Positions 19,526 through 28,319 of a stretch of DNA of 31,060 bases are shown in pieces. The position numbers were made by a program, and so were the translations under genes. The notes beneath the pieces are model-generated. The model ran no database searches and was not told the origin of the DNA. It was given only the letters and a program-made list of their open reading frames with translations. The stretch's first letter is position 1; the number at the start of each line of letters is the position of its first letter. The stretch is from a virus, in IMG/VR virus record IMGVR_UViG_3300037010_001404, positions 1 through 31,060 of that record; one strand, 5' to 3'.

Positions 19526-19903
19526 TTAACCACGAGTAATTTCTCTATTAAGAGTGATAGTTCCTCTTGCTGGTTTATAAACAGTTCCGGTTGTAGTATG
19601 AGTAATTTCCAAATCATAAACAATGTCCAATGTATCATCGTCACTGTTTGTGAATGTAATAACTGATGTATCAAGTGGGTCAAGCGTCATTGTAATAATA
19701 CCTGTCGTAACATTCAGTACTAACTTTGGATTAACACCTGTTGATGTAACATTTATAATAGGTGTTCCTGCTCCGTATGTCTTTCGTCCCATCAATGATG
19801 CTGTGTATCCAGTAAGGTCAAACATGGTCAAATCACTATTCTGTATCGTGAATTCGATTACATTTGTTGACCCTTGGTCCATTGTAAAGTCAAAGGTTGT
19901 CAT
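19526..19903 (-). CDS. Ig-fold baseplate or tail-tip protein (BppU N-domain-like)
   Basis: This 125-residue protein follows the pattern of small baseplate upper-protein N-domains: F-D-F-T-M-D-Q-G-S-T, M-F-D-L-T-G-Y-T-A-S-L-M-G-R, T-G-I-I-T-M-T-L-D-P, and Y-D-L-E-I-T...A-R-G-T-I-T-L-N-R-E-I-T-R at the end. This is a single beta-sandwich domain often encoded near tail-tip or fibre genes. It lies after the FN3 protein and before further fibre-region genes. AAGGAAT precedes the ATG. Confidence 0.7.
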   Translation of the reverse strand: MTTFDFTMDQGSTNVIEFTIQNSDLTMFDLTGYTASLMGRKTYGAGTPIINVTSTGVNPKLVLNVTTGIITMTLDPLDTSVITFTNSDDDTLDIVYDLEITHTTTGTVYKPARGTITLNREITRG

Positions 19904-19924
19904 TATAATAATTCCTTTTTTGTT

Positions 19925-19932
19925 TATTTATG
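19925..19932 (-). promoter_or_regulatory. Late-promoter-like motif before baseplate-like gene
   Basis: The minus strand reads CATAAATA, one base from TATAAATA, overlapping the end of the preceding gene. Confidence 0.28.
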
Positions 19933-21226
19933 AGAGAAGGGCTGAACCACTTATACTTTGGGAACTACTATTCACACTAACAGTACATGTTGGGGTACCA
20001 GATGCTTGTTCCTTCATCACTTCCGTATAAAGATGGTATGTATGTCCTGGAATTATCAACCCTCTGAATCCTGATGTCATCATTAAATCAAGATTTGTTA
20101 TGTTTGATGTTTGACCATACTGCGTTGTTCCAAATGTTGAAAAAATTAAATACATGTTCGTTCCTGCAGGGACATCTGCTGATAAAGTATCGTCATACAA
20201 TCTTTGTCGCACCCATACATTTAATTGGTTACTACCTGATGAAGAAACAGATGAAATTGTTGTTATAACGTATCTTGATGATGTTACAATTTCATTATTT
20301 ACAGCAGTAAAATAAATGTATCCTGGAGAATACCATTGGTTGTAGTTTGTAATTGTAGTCAACGAACTACTAGAACCTATTGAAGTACTCCCACTTGTAA
20401 CAGAACCAACAGTAGTATTTGCTGATGTAATTTTATCTGCTACAAATGAAACACCACCACCAATACCAGTCATACCAAAAACTTCCGTACTTCCACCAAT
20501 AACAACAGTTTGGTCTACATTATTCGTTGTGAATGCTGGGAACTGATAGTTTGAATCTGAATTCCCAGGAGTGTCAATAAAACCATACAATCTAGAATTT
20601 GTTACATCATTTGTTTTTCCTTTTAAAGTAAATTCTATTCCAGTAATTGTTGCTGTATCTGGAATGGCTGAAAAGTCACTCAAAGAAAACACTAAATTAT
20701 TACTGTCTGTTGTTGTAACAACAGCATACGAAGAATCATCAACACGAGCATTATCAGGGTTAGTCCAGTTTGTTCCATTATAAGTTCCATTTACAACTGC
20801 TGATGTAAAAGCAGAAGGACTTCCAATAGAAGTTCCATCATACCAAATTTTATAAAGAACTGTTTGTACAGAAGTTGTTACAGATGCAGTAGAGTATTCA
20901 TACACCAGTAACTTTAATTTTTTAAAAGATTCACCAGTAAGAGCAGTTTGGAATGGTCCAGTAACACCGTATTGGTTAATAATTCGAACCCAAAAATAGT
21001 ATGTATTATTTGTTGAGAGGCTTGTTGGTGAATAATGATTACTTTCTATAGTAGCCATCAAAGATGCTGTCTTAGGGTCATTGTCGGTAGTACTATACCA
21101 AACTTCGTATTTGTCTGTAAGTACAGATGAAGGATTCCATTTTAAAGATGCTGAATTTATCCCACCTGTAACAGTGAGACCTGTAATAACAGGTGGTTGT
21201 ATAACTGTGAACGATAAAGTAGCCAT
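19928..21226 (-). CDS. FN3-containing tail tip or fibre protein
   Basis: This 432-residue protein starts with a fibronectin type III domain (about residues 12-100; L-K-W-N-P-S, Y-E-V-W-Y-S-T, Y-Y-F-W-V-R). Next comes a beta-sandwich module with W-T-N-P-D-N, D-S-S-Y-A-V-V, L-S-D-F and I-P-D-T-A-T-I-T-G-I-E-F, the same module that occurs twice in the 1087-residue fibre protein. The end is Ser/Thr-rich beta structure. It follows gpJ and a small protein in the late series, so it is probably part of the tail tip or a fibre that binds the host surface. Confidence 0.75.
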   Translation of the reverse strand: MATLSFTVIQPPVITGLTVTGGINSASLKWNPSSVLTDKYEVWYSTTDNDPKTASLMATIESNHYSPTSLSTNNTYYFWVRIINQYGVTGPFQTALTGESFKKLKLLVYEYSTASVTTSVQTVLYKIWYDGTSIGSPSAFTSAVVNGTYNGTNWTNPDNARVDDSSYAVVTTTDSNNLVFSLSDFSAIPDTATITGIEFTLKGKTNDVTNSRLYGFIDTPGNSDSNYQFPAFTTNNVDQTVVIGGSTEVFGMTGIGGGVSFVADKITSANTTVGSVTSGSTSIGSSSSLTTITNYNQWYSPGYIYFTAVNNEIVTSSRYVITTISSVSSSGSNQLNVWVRQRLYDDTLSADVPAGTNMYLIFSTFGTTQYGQTSNITNLDLMMTSGFRGLIIPGHTYHLYTEVMKEQASGTPTCTVSVNSSSQSISGSALLS

Positions 21227-21229
21227 TTT

Positions 21230-21685
21230 TTAAGTTGCCGTAATAATTTGTGAATACTTTTGGTATGGAAACGCTGTAAACGAAACCAAATAAGTACCAG
21301 CAAGGGTTGTGTTTAATGAAAAACTTCCATCAGTTGTATCAAGAGATTGTAAAACTTGTTGTGAAGATGAAATTGTATTTGTATACTCTACAACAACACT
21401 TGTTGGGTTAGGTAGAGAACTTCCAAAAGTAGCAGTACTTGTTCCATTTGCTGTTATTGTGGTAGCATTCCAACTATTAGATGTTGTAAATAAAGGTCGT
21501 GTTGTTCGTGTTCCAGAAGGATAGTAAAGATTATCAACGGTATCTGTTGCTTGTCCTAAATAAGTTGTATGTCCGACCGGTGTATTATTAGTCAACAGAC
21601 CGGTATCCAGCGTTACATCTCCTGTTATTTGTCCAACAATCCCTCCCGTTGAATCTTTTACTAAATTATAAGTTTCGTTGCTCAT
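21230..21685 (-). CDS. Small tail-tip-associated protein
   Basis: This 151-residue protein is Thr/Ser-rich and beta-patterned. It starts MSNETYNLVKDSTGGIVGQITGDV and ends Y-L-V-S-F-T-A-F-P-Y-Q-K-Y-S-Q-I-I-T-A-T. I do not recognise the family. Its ribosome site GAGGT lies in the last codons of gpJ, two bases from its own ATG region, so it is coupled to gpJ translation and probably attaches to the tip. Confidence 0.68.
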   Translation of the reverse strand: MSNETYNLVKDSTGGIVGQITGDVTLDTGLLTNNTPVGHTTYLGQATDTVDNLYYPSGTRTTRPLFTTSNSWNATTITANGTSTATFGSSLPNPTSVVVEYTNTISSSQQVLQSLDTTDGSFSLNTTLAGTYLVSFTAFPYQKYSQIITAT

Positions 21686-21687
21686 TT

Positions 21688-24600
21688 TTACCTCAAAATA
21701 GTTTGGATGTATGCTGTCTTATTTACTGCTCTTACTTGAAGAGTGAAAGCGGTACCGGTTGTGTTTGTATACGACCATGACCCAGCGTTTACTATCACTT
21801 GTAATTTATACTGGGTATTTTTTAAAAGATTAACAGTTCCAAATAAAATGTTTTGTCCATTCCCACCAACAATGTTAATGGATAAGTTTGCTCCAGTATC
21901 AATAATGCCCAAATTACTTATGTACACACTTTTTAAATTTACTGCAGCAGCCCCACTATACGACGGACTAGTGTATACCACACTGGAATCACTTGTTTTG
22001 ACTATTTGCACTCTGTATGTTGGTACAAACTGCGCTGAAACCGATAATTTTGATGTTCCTGAAATTATTCCCAAATTACTTATGTAAACATCACTTGATG
22101 AATAAACATCATAAGTACAAAACGCGTGAAAGTATGTAAAGAAACTTGTTTCAGATGTTGTTGGGTTTGCTGTATTAAAAACAAAATTAAACACTTCTGT
22201 ATCATTATAACTATAAGTATTACTTCCATTTGATAAAGTTGCTGAACTTATCACAACTGGTGTATTATCTACATACGCTTTTACATCACTTATAGAACCA
22301 TTTTTTAAATTTAAAGTATCAATAGTAGCAGTTCCAATCTTTGCTCCAGAAACTGCTAAATCAGCAATCTTTGCTGTATCAACCGCAAGGTTTGCTATTG
22401 CAGCATTATTAATAGATAAATTTTGATAATCAGCAGTTGCGGTTCCAATAGTAGTTCCAACAACACCAGCGGTAGAACTTGATGGATAGTATCCACTGAA
22501 ATTTCCACTTGTGTCTACACTTCTTACCCAATAATACCTTGTAGTTCCAGTAGATAAACCAGAATGTACAAATGTGTTATCACCTGTTATTGTTATTAAA
22601 GTCGCTGCTGTTCTGTCATTTGTAGCAGATGCCCAAACTTCTGTTCCTCTTAAATCTACTGCGGTAGACTTTGTCCATGATAACCAATTATTTTTAAATG
22701 AACTTGTAACAGTTAAAGCACTTGGGTCAGATGGTAATGTAGTATCTCCAGGAGTAGTAGATGTAATTTCAGATGTATAACCTGAACCCACATCAGCATT
22801 TCTTGCCTGAACTTGGACTCCGTATTGGTTACCAACCTTTAAACCACTCCAAGTTTGAGTTACAGAAGATGTAATAATAGAACTATACTGACCACTTCCT
22901 GTAATGTCTCGTATACGAACCTCATAACTTGTTGTATTAGTTGTTTGAGAATTCCAAGTTGCAACTATTCTACCTGTTTGTGAACCATTTGGTGCTTGGT
23001 CTAAGAATGCTGTTAAGGTCAATCCTGTTGGTACCGCTGGTGCTGTAACTCCACCCAACGCATAACTTGACACAGCAACTCCACTTGTATAATTTAGACC
23101 CGTTTTACCGAATGTATCATAAATTGCTGCTTTAACATAATAACTTCCGGTTACCGCTTGTGGTATAGTAATTCCATCAGAACCTGTGTAAACTGCTCCG
23201 TCATAAACAATGTTAGATGTGTCTGGTGTAAACCCAGCAGTAGTTCCTTGATAGATTATTAAACCTTGTTGGTCTGCTACTGGACTTGAAACAGTAATGT
23301 TAACTTTATACTGCATCGTACCACTTGTTGCTGTAAATGTTGATGGAATAGCGGGAGCAGAATTTGTGAATACTTGATTAATAAAATTAGTTGATGCTTG
23401 GTTATAAGCATTCAATGTATAAACTTCTACCCTTAACGCACGGAAAGGACCTCCATCTCTTACATTTTCAGACATTGTATAGTCCATAGATGTAACTAAC
23501 TTACCAACTGTTTCAGAGTGTATTAATGTTGAGGTAGCATTATCATAAATTTTAACCAAATACCCACCAACTGTGGAACCAACAATGTTATCATTTAACG
23601 AATTAGGTGTCCACCCAAAGAATAAATCTGGACCATACCATTCATTACCACTTCCATGTCCACTGGAAATTGTTAAAGCAGTAGGTGGATAAAGTGAATT
23701 TGTTCCATTATACCCAACAGTAAGAGTCTGTACTGTTGGTGGAGACTGAACTCCTTTCATGTTATACGCAATAACACTGATAAAATAAGTACCTTCTGAG
23801 GCACCGTCAATGTAAAACTCGTTATTATGAACTGTTTCTTGTGTTGACAAAGGACCACTGTTTCGTGAATAGCTAACTTTATACCCCATAATACTTGGAG
23901 TTGTTGGTTCAGTCCAAGAAACTCTTAAAGAAGTTAAAGGACCAAGAACATTATCAACTCGTGCTTCAAGAGTTCCTGTTATACCCGAAACTGGACCACA
24001 AACATCAGAAGCAACAGAACTATAAACTAAACTTGGGTTAACTAATGAACTCTCTACACGGTCATACTTACCAGGGTCATGAAAAACAGCAGTAATACTG
24101 AAAATACCCTTTTCTGATTCTTTGATTCCAATAACTTTAAATTGGCGGGCACTGACATCAGCAGCAGATGTAATCATCCACTCTCTACCCTTTAAGTTAG
24201 TAGCGCTATTAGGTAGGGCTGTATTGAGGTTAAATGTTGTGTATGTTCCAGCCGCGTTTGTAATTGTGCGCTCTACAAGTGTTGACCCATCTAAATCCAA
24301 TAATGTGAGTGTATAAGTTGTAGCAGAATTTAAAACAACAGGGGCATCAGTTATTACTTGAGTTGTGGTTCCGTCAACTATTCTACCAGCAAATACCTCA
24401 CTAACGTAATCATTATCCATAACATAGATAACATCACCAGGAATAAGGTCTGCTTGGTTAAAACTTGTCTCATAAGAAACAGTTTCAAGTTGATTCATTT
24501 CTGTATCAAGGTACCATTTTGCAACACGTCGGGCTTGACCCTCACTAGTACATCCAAACGCAGCAACTTCCGCTAAATTATAACCATAACGAGTTATACC

Positions 24601-26367
24601 GGTCGCTGTGTCTTCTGAAACTATTTTTGGAAGAAATCGGTCATTCTTATCATTATAAGTCACATTCACAGCAGTATGTCTTGCTAAAATACCAGAACTT
24701 GTGTATGTAAACATTCCATCTTTGACATTACTATTTGTCACAATCTTTACTGGTGTACTTGGTCTATCTTGAACCAATGTAATAATACCACCAGGAATAA
24801 CAACTGCTCTCATAACAGAAGCAATTGCTTGAATAAGTTTCCAACCTTCTTCTCGTGTTGAAATTACATTATTAAAAGTGAATCTTGGTTCTGTTCCACC
24901 GCTACCATCATTAACCAATTGGTCATTATACTGGGATGCTGAATAAAATGACCAAATGTCAATTGTACTAACATCAATAAATGACCCCATACCGTATTTG
25001 GTATCTGTTAATAAGTCATAAAGAATCCACGCTGGGTTATCTGTCCAACCAGTAGTAAATGTACCATTCCATGAACCAGTATAAGCACGAGTAATAGGGT
25101 TATAATTATTTGGTATTTGAACTATCATACCTTTAACATCATAACTTCTAACTGGAATTTGGTTACCAACAGAACGTGCATCAAGCGCAACAGCAGCATA
25201 AGCAACACCATTGTACGCAAGTTTAATTTCTTGAACTTCTGTTATTTGATAAACATCTGTTCTATTCACAACAGTAGACAATGTTGGGTCAGCAGTTATT
25301 CTACGAATTCTAACATCCCAAGTTGTCGCACCTGTTGGACGACTAACCTTATAAGATGTATCATAAGTTGTTGTGGCTTTACCTGTAATTGATGGTTTAA
25401 TAATCTCTGTCCATGTACCACTAGTTGGTTTAGTGTCAATAGCGAACTGAACTGAACCACCATGCATGTCTCCAGTAGATGTATCTTGTGTGGCTAATCC
25501 ATTCGGGAGTCGTATTTGAATAATTGCAGCATCTGTGGTTGCTTGGAGTGAACGAGTAACAGGTATTGTTGTTGTAATTTGTGTATCAACTCCAATAACA
25601 CTTTCAACTCCATTAAATCCTGTTACATAATCTTGCGAAGGTATACCTGTACGGAAGTCACCCTGTTTAATAGAAAAGTTATAAGATAAATCTGAGTTTT
25701 GAATAGGGGTATCATTAAAGAATACAGATTGGAAGTCACTAGTAGTCAAACCCCAAATTGGACCCTCACTAATAACTTCCATAACACGAGCAATTTGTGT
25801 TGAACGTAATGTATTGGCATCTTCTTGTGCAGGACGTGAACTTCCACCACTTTTTCCACCTCCGCCGTTGTGAACTCTTACATTTTGTACAATGTATGTG
25901 TGTTGTGGAATAACATTTAAGTTATAGGTGAACTCATCATCGTTTATTTCACGAAATTCAATAGCAGAGATTGTTTGTAATTCACCCAAATCATCAACAA
26001 AGATGTCCCCTATAACAAAGTCTTTGGCTTGTTTAAAAGGTGTATCAGTACCATTTTCAAAATAGATAGCGTGGTTACCAGTTACTTCTAATGTTTTATT
26101 ATCACCAAATGTGAATGTATAGATTCCAGAGTTATTCTCTTGTTTACTATGTTTAAATGTTTCAACAATAACACCGTGGTCAAGATTGCCTTCTGTATCA
26201 AAAGCAATAACAAGGTCACCTTTTTGTAAACGGTGTATTGGCTTCCAACCATGAGATGTGAATACAAGTTGATTCTGTGTAAAACAGCCACCACCGCCAC
26301 CTCCGGAACCTTCTACTGGACCTTCGAATACAAATTCATCAAAATACTTTTTATTATTATTTTCCAT
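21688..26367 (-). CDS. J: Tail tip host-specificity protein (lambda gpJ-like) with N-terminal Hint domain
   Basis: This 1559-residue protein has a short acidic N-terminal peptide (1-27) ending in a Gly run, then a Hint domain (28-167). A second Gly run follows, and then typical gpJ sequence beginning near R-S-T-Q-I-A-R-V-M-E-V-I-S-E-G-P-I-W-G-L (about 188-207), where lambda J has a like segment near its own start. The J core runs to about residue 780 and includes A-W-I-L-Y-D-L-L-T-D-T-K-Y-G and P-G-D-V-I-Y-V. Several FN3 domains follow (about 785 onward). A helical stretch with N-L-A-V-D-T-A-K-I-A-D-L-A-V repeats lies near the C-terminus, followed by a beta-rich end. It would form the trimeric tip that binds the host receptor. 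Without Hint it is still longer than lambda J (1132). Confidence 0.92.
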   Translation of the reverse strand: MENNNKKYFDEFVFEGPVEGSGGGGGGCFTQNQLVFTSHGWKPIHRLQKGDLVIAFDTEGNLDHGVIVETFKHSKQENNSGIYTFTFGDNKTLEVTGNHAIYFENGTDTPFKQAKDFVIGDIFVDDLGELQTISAIEFREINDDEFTYNLNVIPQHTYIVQNVRVHNGGGGKSGGSSRPAQEDANTLRSTQIARVMEVISEGPIWGLTTSDFQSVFFNDTPIQNSDLSYNFSIKQGDFRTGIPSQDYVTGFNGVESVIGVDTQITTTIPVTRSLQATTDAAIIQIRLPNGLATQDTSTGDMHGGSVQFAIDTKPTSGTWTEIIKPSITGKATTTYDTSYKVSRPTGATTWDVRIRRITADPTLSTVVNRTDVYQITEVQEIKLAYNGVAYAAVALDARSVGNQIPVRSYDVKGMIVQIPNNYNPITRAYTGSWNGTFTTGWTDNPAWILYDLLTDTKYGMGSFIDVSTIDIWSFYSASQYNDQLVNDGSGGTEPRFTFNNVISTREEGWKLIQAIASVMRAVVIPGGIITLVQDRPSTPVKIVTNSNVKDGMFTYTSSGILARHTAVNVTYNDKNDRFLPKIVSEDTATGITRYGYNLAEVAAFGCTSEGQARRVAKWYLDTEMNQLETVSYETSFNQADLIPGDVIYVMDNDYVSEVFAGRIVDGTTTQVITDAPVVLNSATTYTLTLLDLDGSTLVERTITNAAGTYTTFNLNTALPNSATNLKGREWMITSAADVSARQFKVIGIKESEKGIFSITAVFHDPGKYDRVESSLVNPSLVYSSVASDVCGPVSGITGTLEARVDNVLGPLTSLRVSWTEPTTPSIMGYKVSYSRNSGPLSTQETVHNNEFYIDGASEGTYFISVIAYNMKGVQSPPTVQTLTVGYNGTNSLYPPTALTISSGHGSGNEWYGPDLFFGWTPNSLNDNIVGSTVGGYLVKIYDNATSTLIHSETVGKLVTSMDYTMSENVRDGGPFRALRVEVYTLNAYNQASTNFINQVFTNSAPAIPSTFTATSGTMQYKVNITVSSPVADQQGLIIYQGTTAGFTPDTSNIVYDGAVYTGSDGITIPQAVTGSYYVKAAIYDTFGKTGLNYTSGVAVSSYALGGVTAPAVPTGLTLTAFLDQAPNGSQTGRIVATWNSQTTNTTSYEVRIRDITGSGQYSSIITSSVTQTWSGLKVGNQYGVQVQARNADVGSGYTSEITSTTPGDTTLPSDPSALTVTSSFKNNWLSWTKSTAVDLRGTEVWASATNDRTAATLITITGDNTFVHSGLSTGTTRYYWVRSVDTSGNFSGYYPSSSTAGVVGTTIGTATADYQNLSINNAAIANLAVDTAKIADLAVSGAKIGTATIDTLNLKNGSISDVKAYVDNTPVVISSATLSNGSNTYSYNDTEVFNFVFNTANPTTSETSFFTYFHAFCTYDVYSSSDVYISNLGIISGTSKLSVSAQFVPTYRVQIVKTSDSSVVYTSPSYSGAAAVNLKSVYISNLGIIDTGANLSINIVGGNGQNILFGTVNLLKNTQYKLQVIVNAGSWSYTNTTGTAFTLQVRAVNKTAYIQTILR
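25867..26286 (-). other. Hint (intein-like, BIL-type) domain inside gpJ
   Basis: This 140-residue insert (residues 28-167) begins with Cys28 after six glycines and ends His166-Asn167 before Gly168. It contains the expected splicing blocks: block A C-F-T-Q-N-Q-L-V, G-D-L-V-I-A-F-D (50-57), block B T-G-N-H with His99, and block F Y-N-L-N-V-I-P-Q-H-T-Y...V-R-V-H-N. There is no homing endonuclease. The residue after Asn167 is Gly, not Cys, Ser or Thr, so a standard splicing end is absent, as in bacterial intein-like domains. Cleavage at one or both ends, or aminolysis-type joining, is therefore the likely chemistry; this is inference from the family. Confidence 0.9.
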
Positions 26368-27015
26368 TTAGTTCTTCGCCTGTAATTTAGTTTTTGGTTT
26401 TGCTACAGTACCATCAGCAGGAACTCCACCTGCATCTGCTGTAGGAAGTTCTGCAGTTTCGAGACCAGAACTTATAACAACTGAACCAGTACGGAATCTA
26501 CCATAAACTAATGGAATAGGTCCACCTTGGGCTACTGTATTAACAGCACCATTGAAAATAAATGAGGGGTTTTGGGCCACATTTGAGGATTGTGTAGATT
26601 TTGGTGTGGGAGTTAACATTGCGGCAACACCTGATAAAGCCATAGAAGCACCCATGTTTACTAACCATGATTGGTGAAAATAAAGACCAGCAACAATTAA
26701 TACAACACCAACAATAACTCTAAGAACACCACTTGACCCTTCAACATACGGAATAATGTGAATGTCTTTCTTTGATGTACCAAGTAAAAGTTCATCTTCT
26801 CCAATGTCATGTGGTTTTTCAACATCAAGGTCACCTAATACAACATGAAATCTACCTTTTCTGATAGCGTGCTCAAATTTATCACCTAAATTAGCAATAA
26901 GAGCTCGAGTTGCCATCGCTGTATTTGTAACATTTAATTCAAAAGTATCACCAAACTCTTTTAAAGAGCCATGTAAGTGAATTGTTTTAAGTTGTGTAGG
27001 TTGTAATTGATTCAT
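26368..27015 (-). CDS. I: Tail assembly protein (lambda gpI-like)
   Basis: This 215-residue protein lies between gpK and gpJ, as in lambda. A ubiquitin-like N-terminal region (T-I-H-L-H-G-S-L-K-E-F-G) is followed by a hydrophobic segment with two likely helices (about 97-135). The C-terminus matches the shared end: N-P-S-F-I-F-N-G-A-V-N-T-V-A-Q-G-G-P-I-P-L-V-Y-G-R, then T-G-S-V-V-I-S-S-G-L. It is needed for tail tip assembly with J. It adjoins gpJ (TAAATG). Confidence 0.88.
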   Translation of the reverse strand: MNQLQPTQLKTIHLHGSLKEFGDTFELNVTNTAMATRALIANLGDKFEHAIRKGRFHVVLGDLDVEKPHDIGEDELLLGTSKKDIHIIPYVEGSSGVLRVIVGVVLIVAGLYFHQSWLVNMGASMALSGVAAMLTPTPKSTQSSNVAQNPSFIFNGAVNTVAQGGPIPLVYGRFRTGSVVISSGLETAELPTADAGGVPADGTVAKPKTKLQAKN

Positions 27016-27017
27016 TA

Positions 27018-27749
27018 TTAATCAAGCCTCGTATTGTGTAAAAAATAGGCCACATGCTTGGACCAACGGTCGAGTGTTTCTATACAAGAGAGTTTATTAT
27101 ACTGATGGTGCATAAATTTGTTATCCCCTAAATAAATTCCAGCGTGGTCAATGAAATCTCTACTCATTACACGAAAGAAGATTAAATCACCAACATTTGG
27201 AGTATTTATGGGTAGAAATCCTTCGGATGAATAGTGTCTCTCATAAATGTTTTTATCATAATCTTTCCAATTGGCAGGTCTTGGATAAACACCCAACTTT
27301 AGGTTGTGTTCCAATTTATAATAGTCCCTAACCAGTGTATAACAATCGTACACATTATGAATAAAAGGTCTTTCTAGAAGAGGTGCAGGTGTGTCAAGTC
27401 CATACCAAAGAATGGAACTAACATTCTCTCCTTCTGTACTAACAATACCCCAAGGAATGTCTGTATCCATTTGACCTTGTAAGTCATTCATAGATGGTGT
27501 GCGTGGGTCATAATGTCGACCTGACTTATCTACACCAATAGGCTTTGGATGACTGTGAATTATTGCTTGGAGTTTACCTGTCTTGACAGCATCAATGTAT
27601 TCTTTGGAAGAGATTTTAAAATCTTCTTCGGGATTTTCCGCAATGTTGTTCGCTGGAATGAAATTATTCTCAACAACAAAACCGGCCGCTTCTTTTGGGA
27701 ATTCATCCAATACAAATTTTGTGAATTCATAATAATTATTAATGTCCAT
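27018..27749 (-). CDS. K: Tail tip peptidase-hydrolase (lambda gpK-like)
   Basis: This 243-residue protein has two domains. First is a JAB/MPN metalloprotease with a complete JAMM motif: Glu20, H65-S-H67-P, then S86-x-x-D89. Second is an NlpC/P60 domain with Cys136 (Y-D-C-Y), His202 (D-H-A-G-I-Y-L-G) and a third polar residue near His214-His215. Both active sites look intact. In lambda-like phages gpK acts in tail tip assembly and may cut peptidoglycan during DNA entry. Because no endolysin is recognised in the genome, this is the only clear peptidoglycan-acting enzyme here. Order with M, L, I and J matches lambda. Confidence 0.92.
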   Translation of the reverse strand: MDINNYYEFTKFVLDEFPKEAAGFVVENNFIPANNIAENPEEDFKISSKEYIDAVKTGKLQAIIHSHPKPIGVDKSGRHYDPRTPSMNDLQGQMDTDIPWGIVSTEGENVSSILWYGLDTPAPLLERPFIHNVYDCYTLVRDYYKLEHNLKLGVYPRPANWKDYDKNIYERHYSSEGFLPINTPNVGDLIFFRVMSRDFIDHAGIYLGDNKFMHHQYNKLSCIETLDRWSKHVAYFLHNTRLD

Positions 27750-27764
27750 AAAGTGTAACCCTGT

Positions 27765-28310
27765 TTATCGCATCGTATTAGCCACGCCCGGAAAGTAAAC
27801 ATCCGAGTTACTAACTTGGTCTTTTAAAATTTGTCTCTTTGGAAGAAGTAATCCCTGTCTGTCCATAGGTGAAATTAATGTAAATTGAATAATCTGTTTA
27901 TTATGAGTCTGTTTCTGATCAATCAAAAATACATCTGGAATAAAATGTGCACTTGGGTCAGCATCACTTTGACCATCAAGAAAGCGACTAAATGTCCGCC
28001 ATCTTGTGACCTTTGCACCTACTAAATCACCTAATGATAATACAGCAGCAAGTAAAAACTTATGCGCATTCGAAATAGTTAGGGTAGGTTTTGGAGGTGC
28101 TGTTGTTGTTCCATTCCACTCATAACCTGTGGCTTCTATTGGAAACGGTGTGTATGTATTTGTTTGCCAGGTAATTGCTGTTGTTGAAAAGTTTTGTGGG
28201 ACGTATCTGTAAATTGTACTCCCACCAATAACAGTGGTATCAAGGTCAAATAACTCAACATAACCACTTGTTGAAAATGACTGAATCTCTTGGTCAAAAG
28301 TAATAGTCAT
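27765..28310 (-). CDS. L: Minor tail protein (lambda gpL-like), C-terminally short
   Basis: This 181-residue protein lies between gpM and gpK. Its core matches gpL: V-E-L-F-D-L-D...Y-R-Y-V-P, T-P-F-P-I-E-A-T-G-Y-E-W, P-P-K-P-T-L-T-I-S-N, G-A-K-V-T-R-W-R-T-F and L-P-K-R-Q-I-L-K-D. Lambda gpL is longer (232) and its C-terminal domain carries four cysteines that hold an iron-sulfur cluster. This protein stops shortly after L-P-K-R and has no cysteine at all, so that domain is missing. It connects tape measure, tip and J during assembly. Confidence 0.88.
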   Translation of the reverse strand: MTITFDQEIQSFSTSGYVELFDLDTTVIGGSTIYRYVPQNFSTTAITWQTNTYTPFPIEATGYEWNGTTTAPPKPTLTISNAHKFLLAAVLSLGDLVGAKVTRWRTFSRFLDGQSDADPSAHFIPDVFLIDQKQTHNKQIIQFTLISPMDRQGLLLPKRQILKDQVSNSDVYFPGVANTMR

Positions 28311-28319
28311 TGTTATCCT

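Noticed and set aside
27018-27749. gpK NlpC/P60 domain as the missing endolysin
   Set aside because: The JAB plus NlpC/P60 build and its place between gpL and gpI identify a tail assembly protein. No export or lysis feature is seen.
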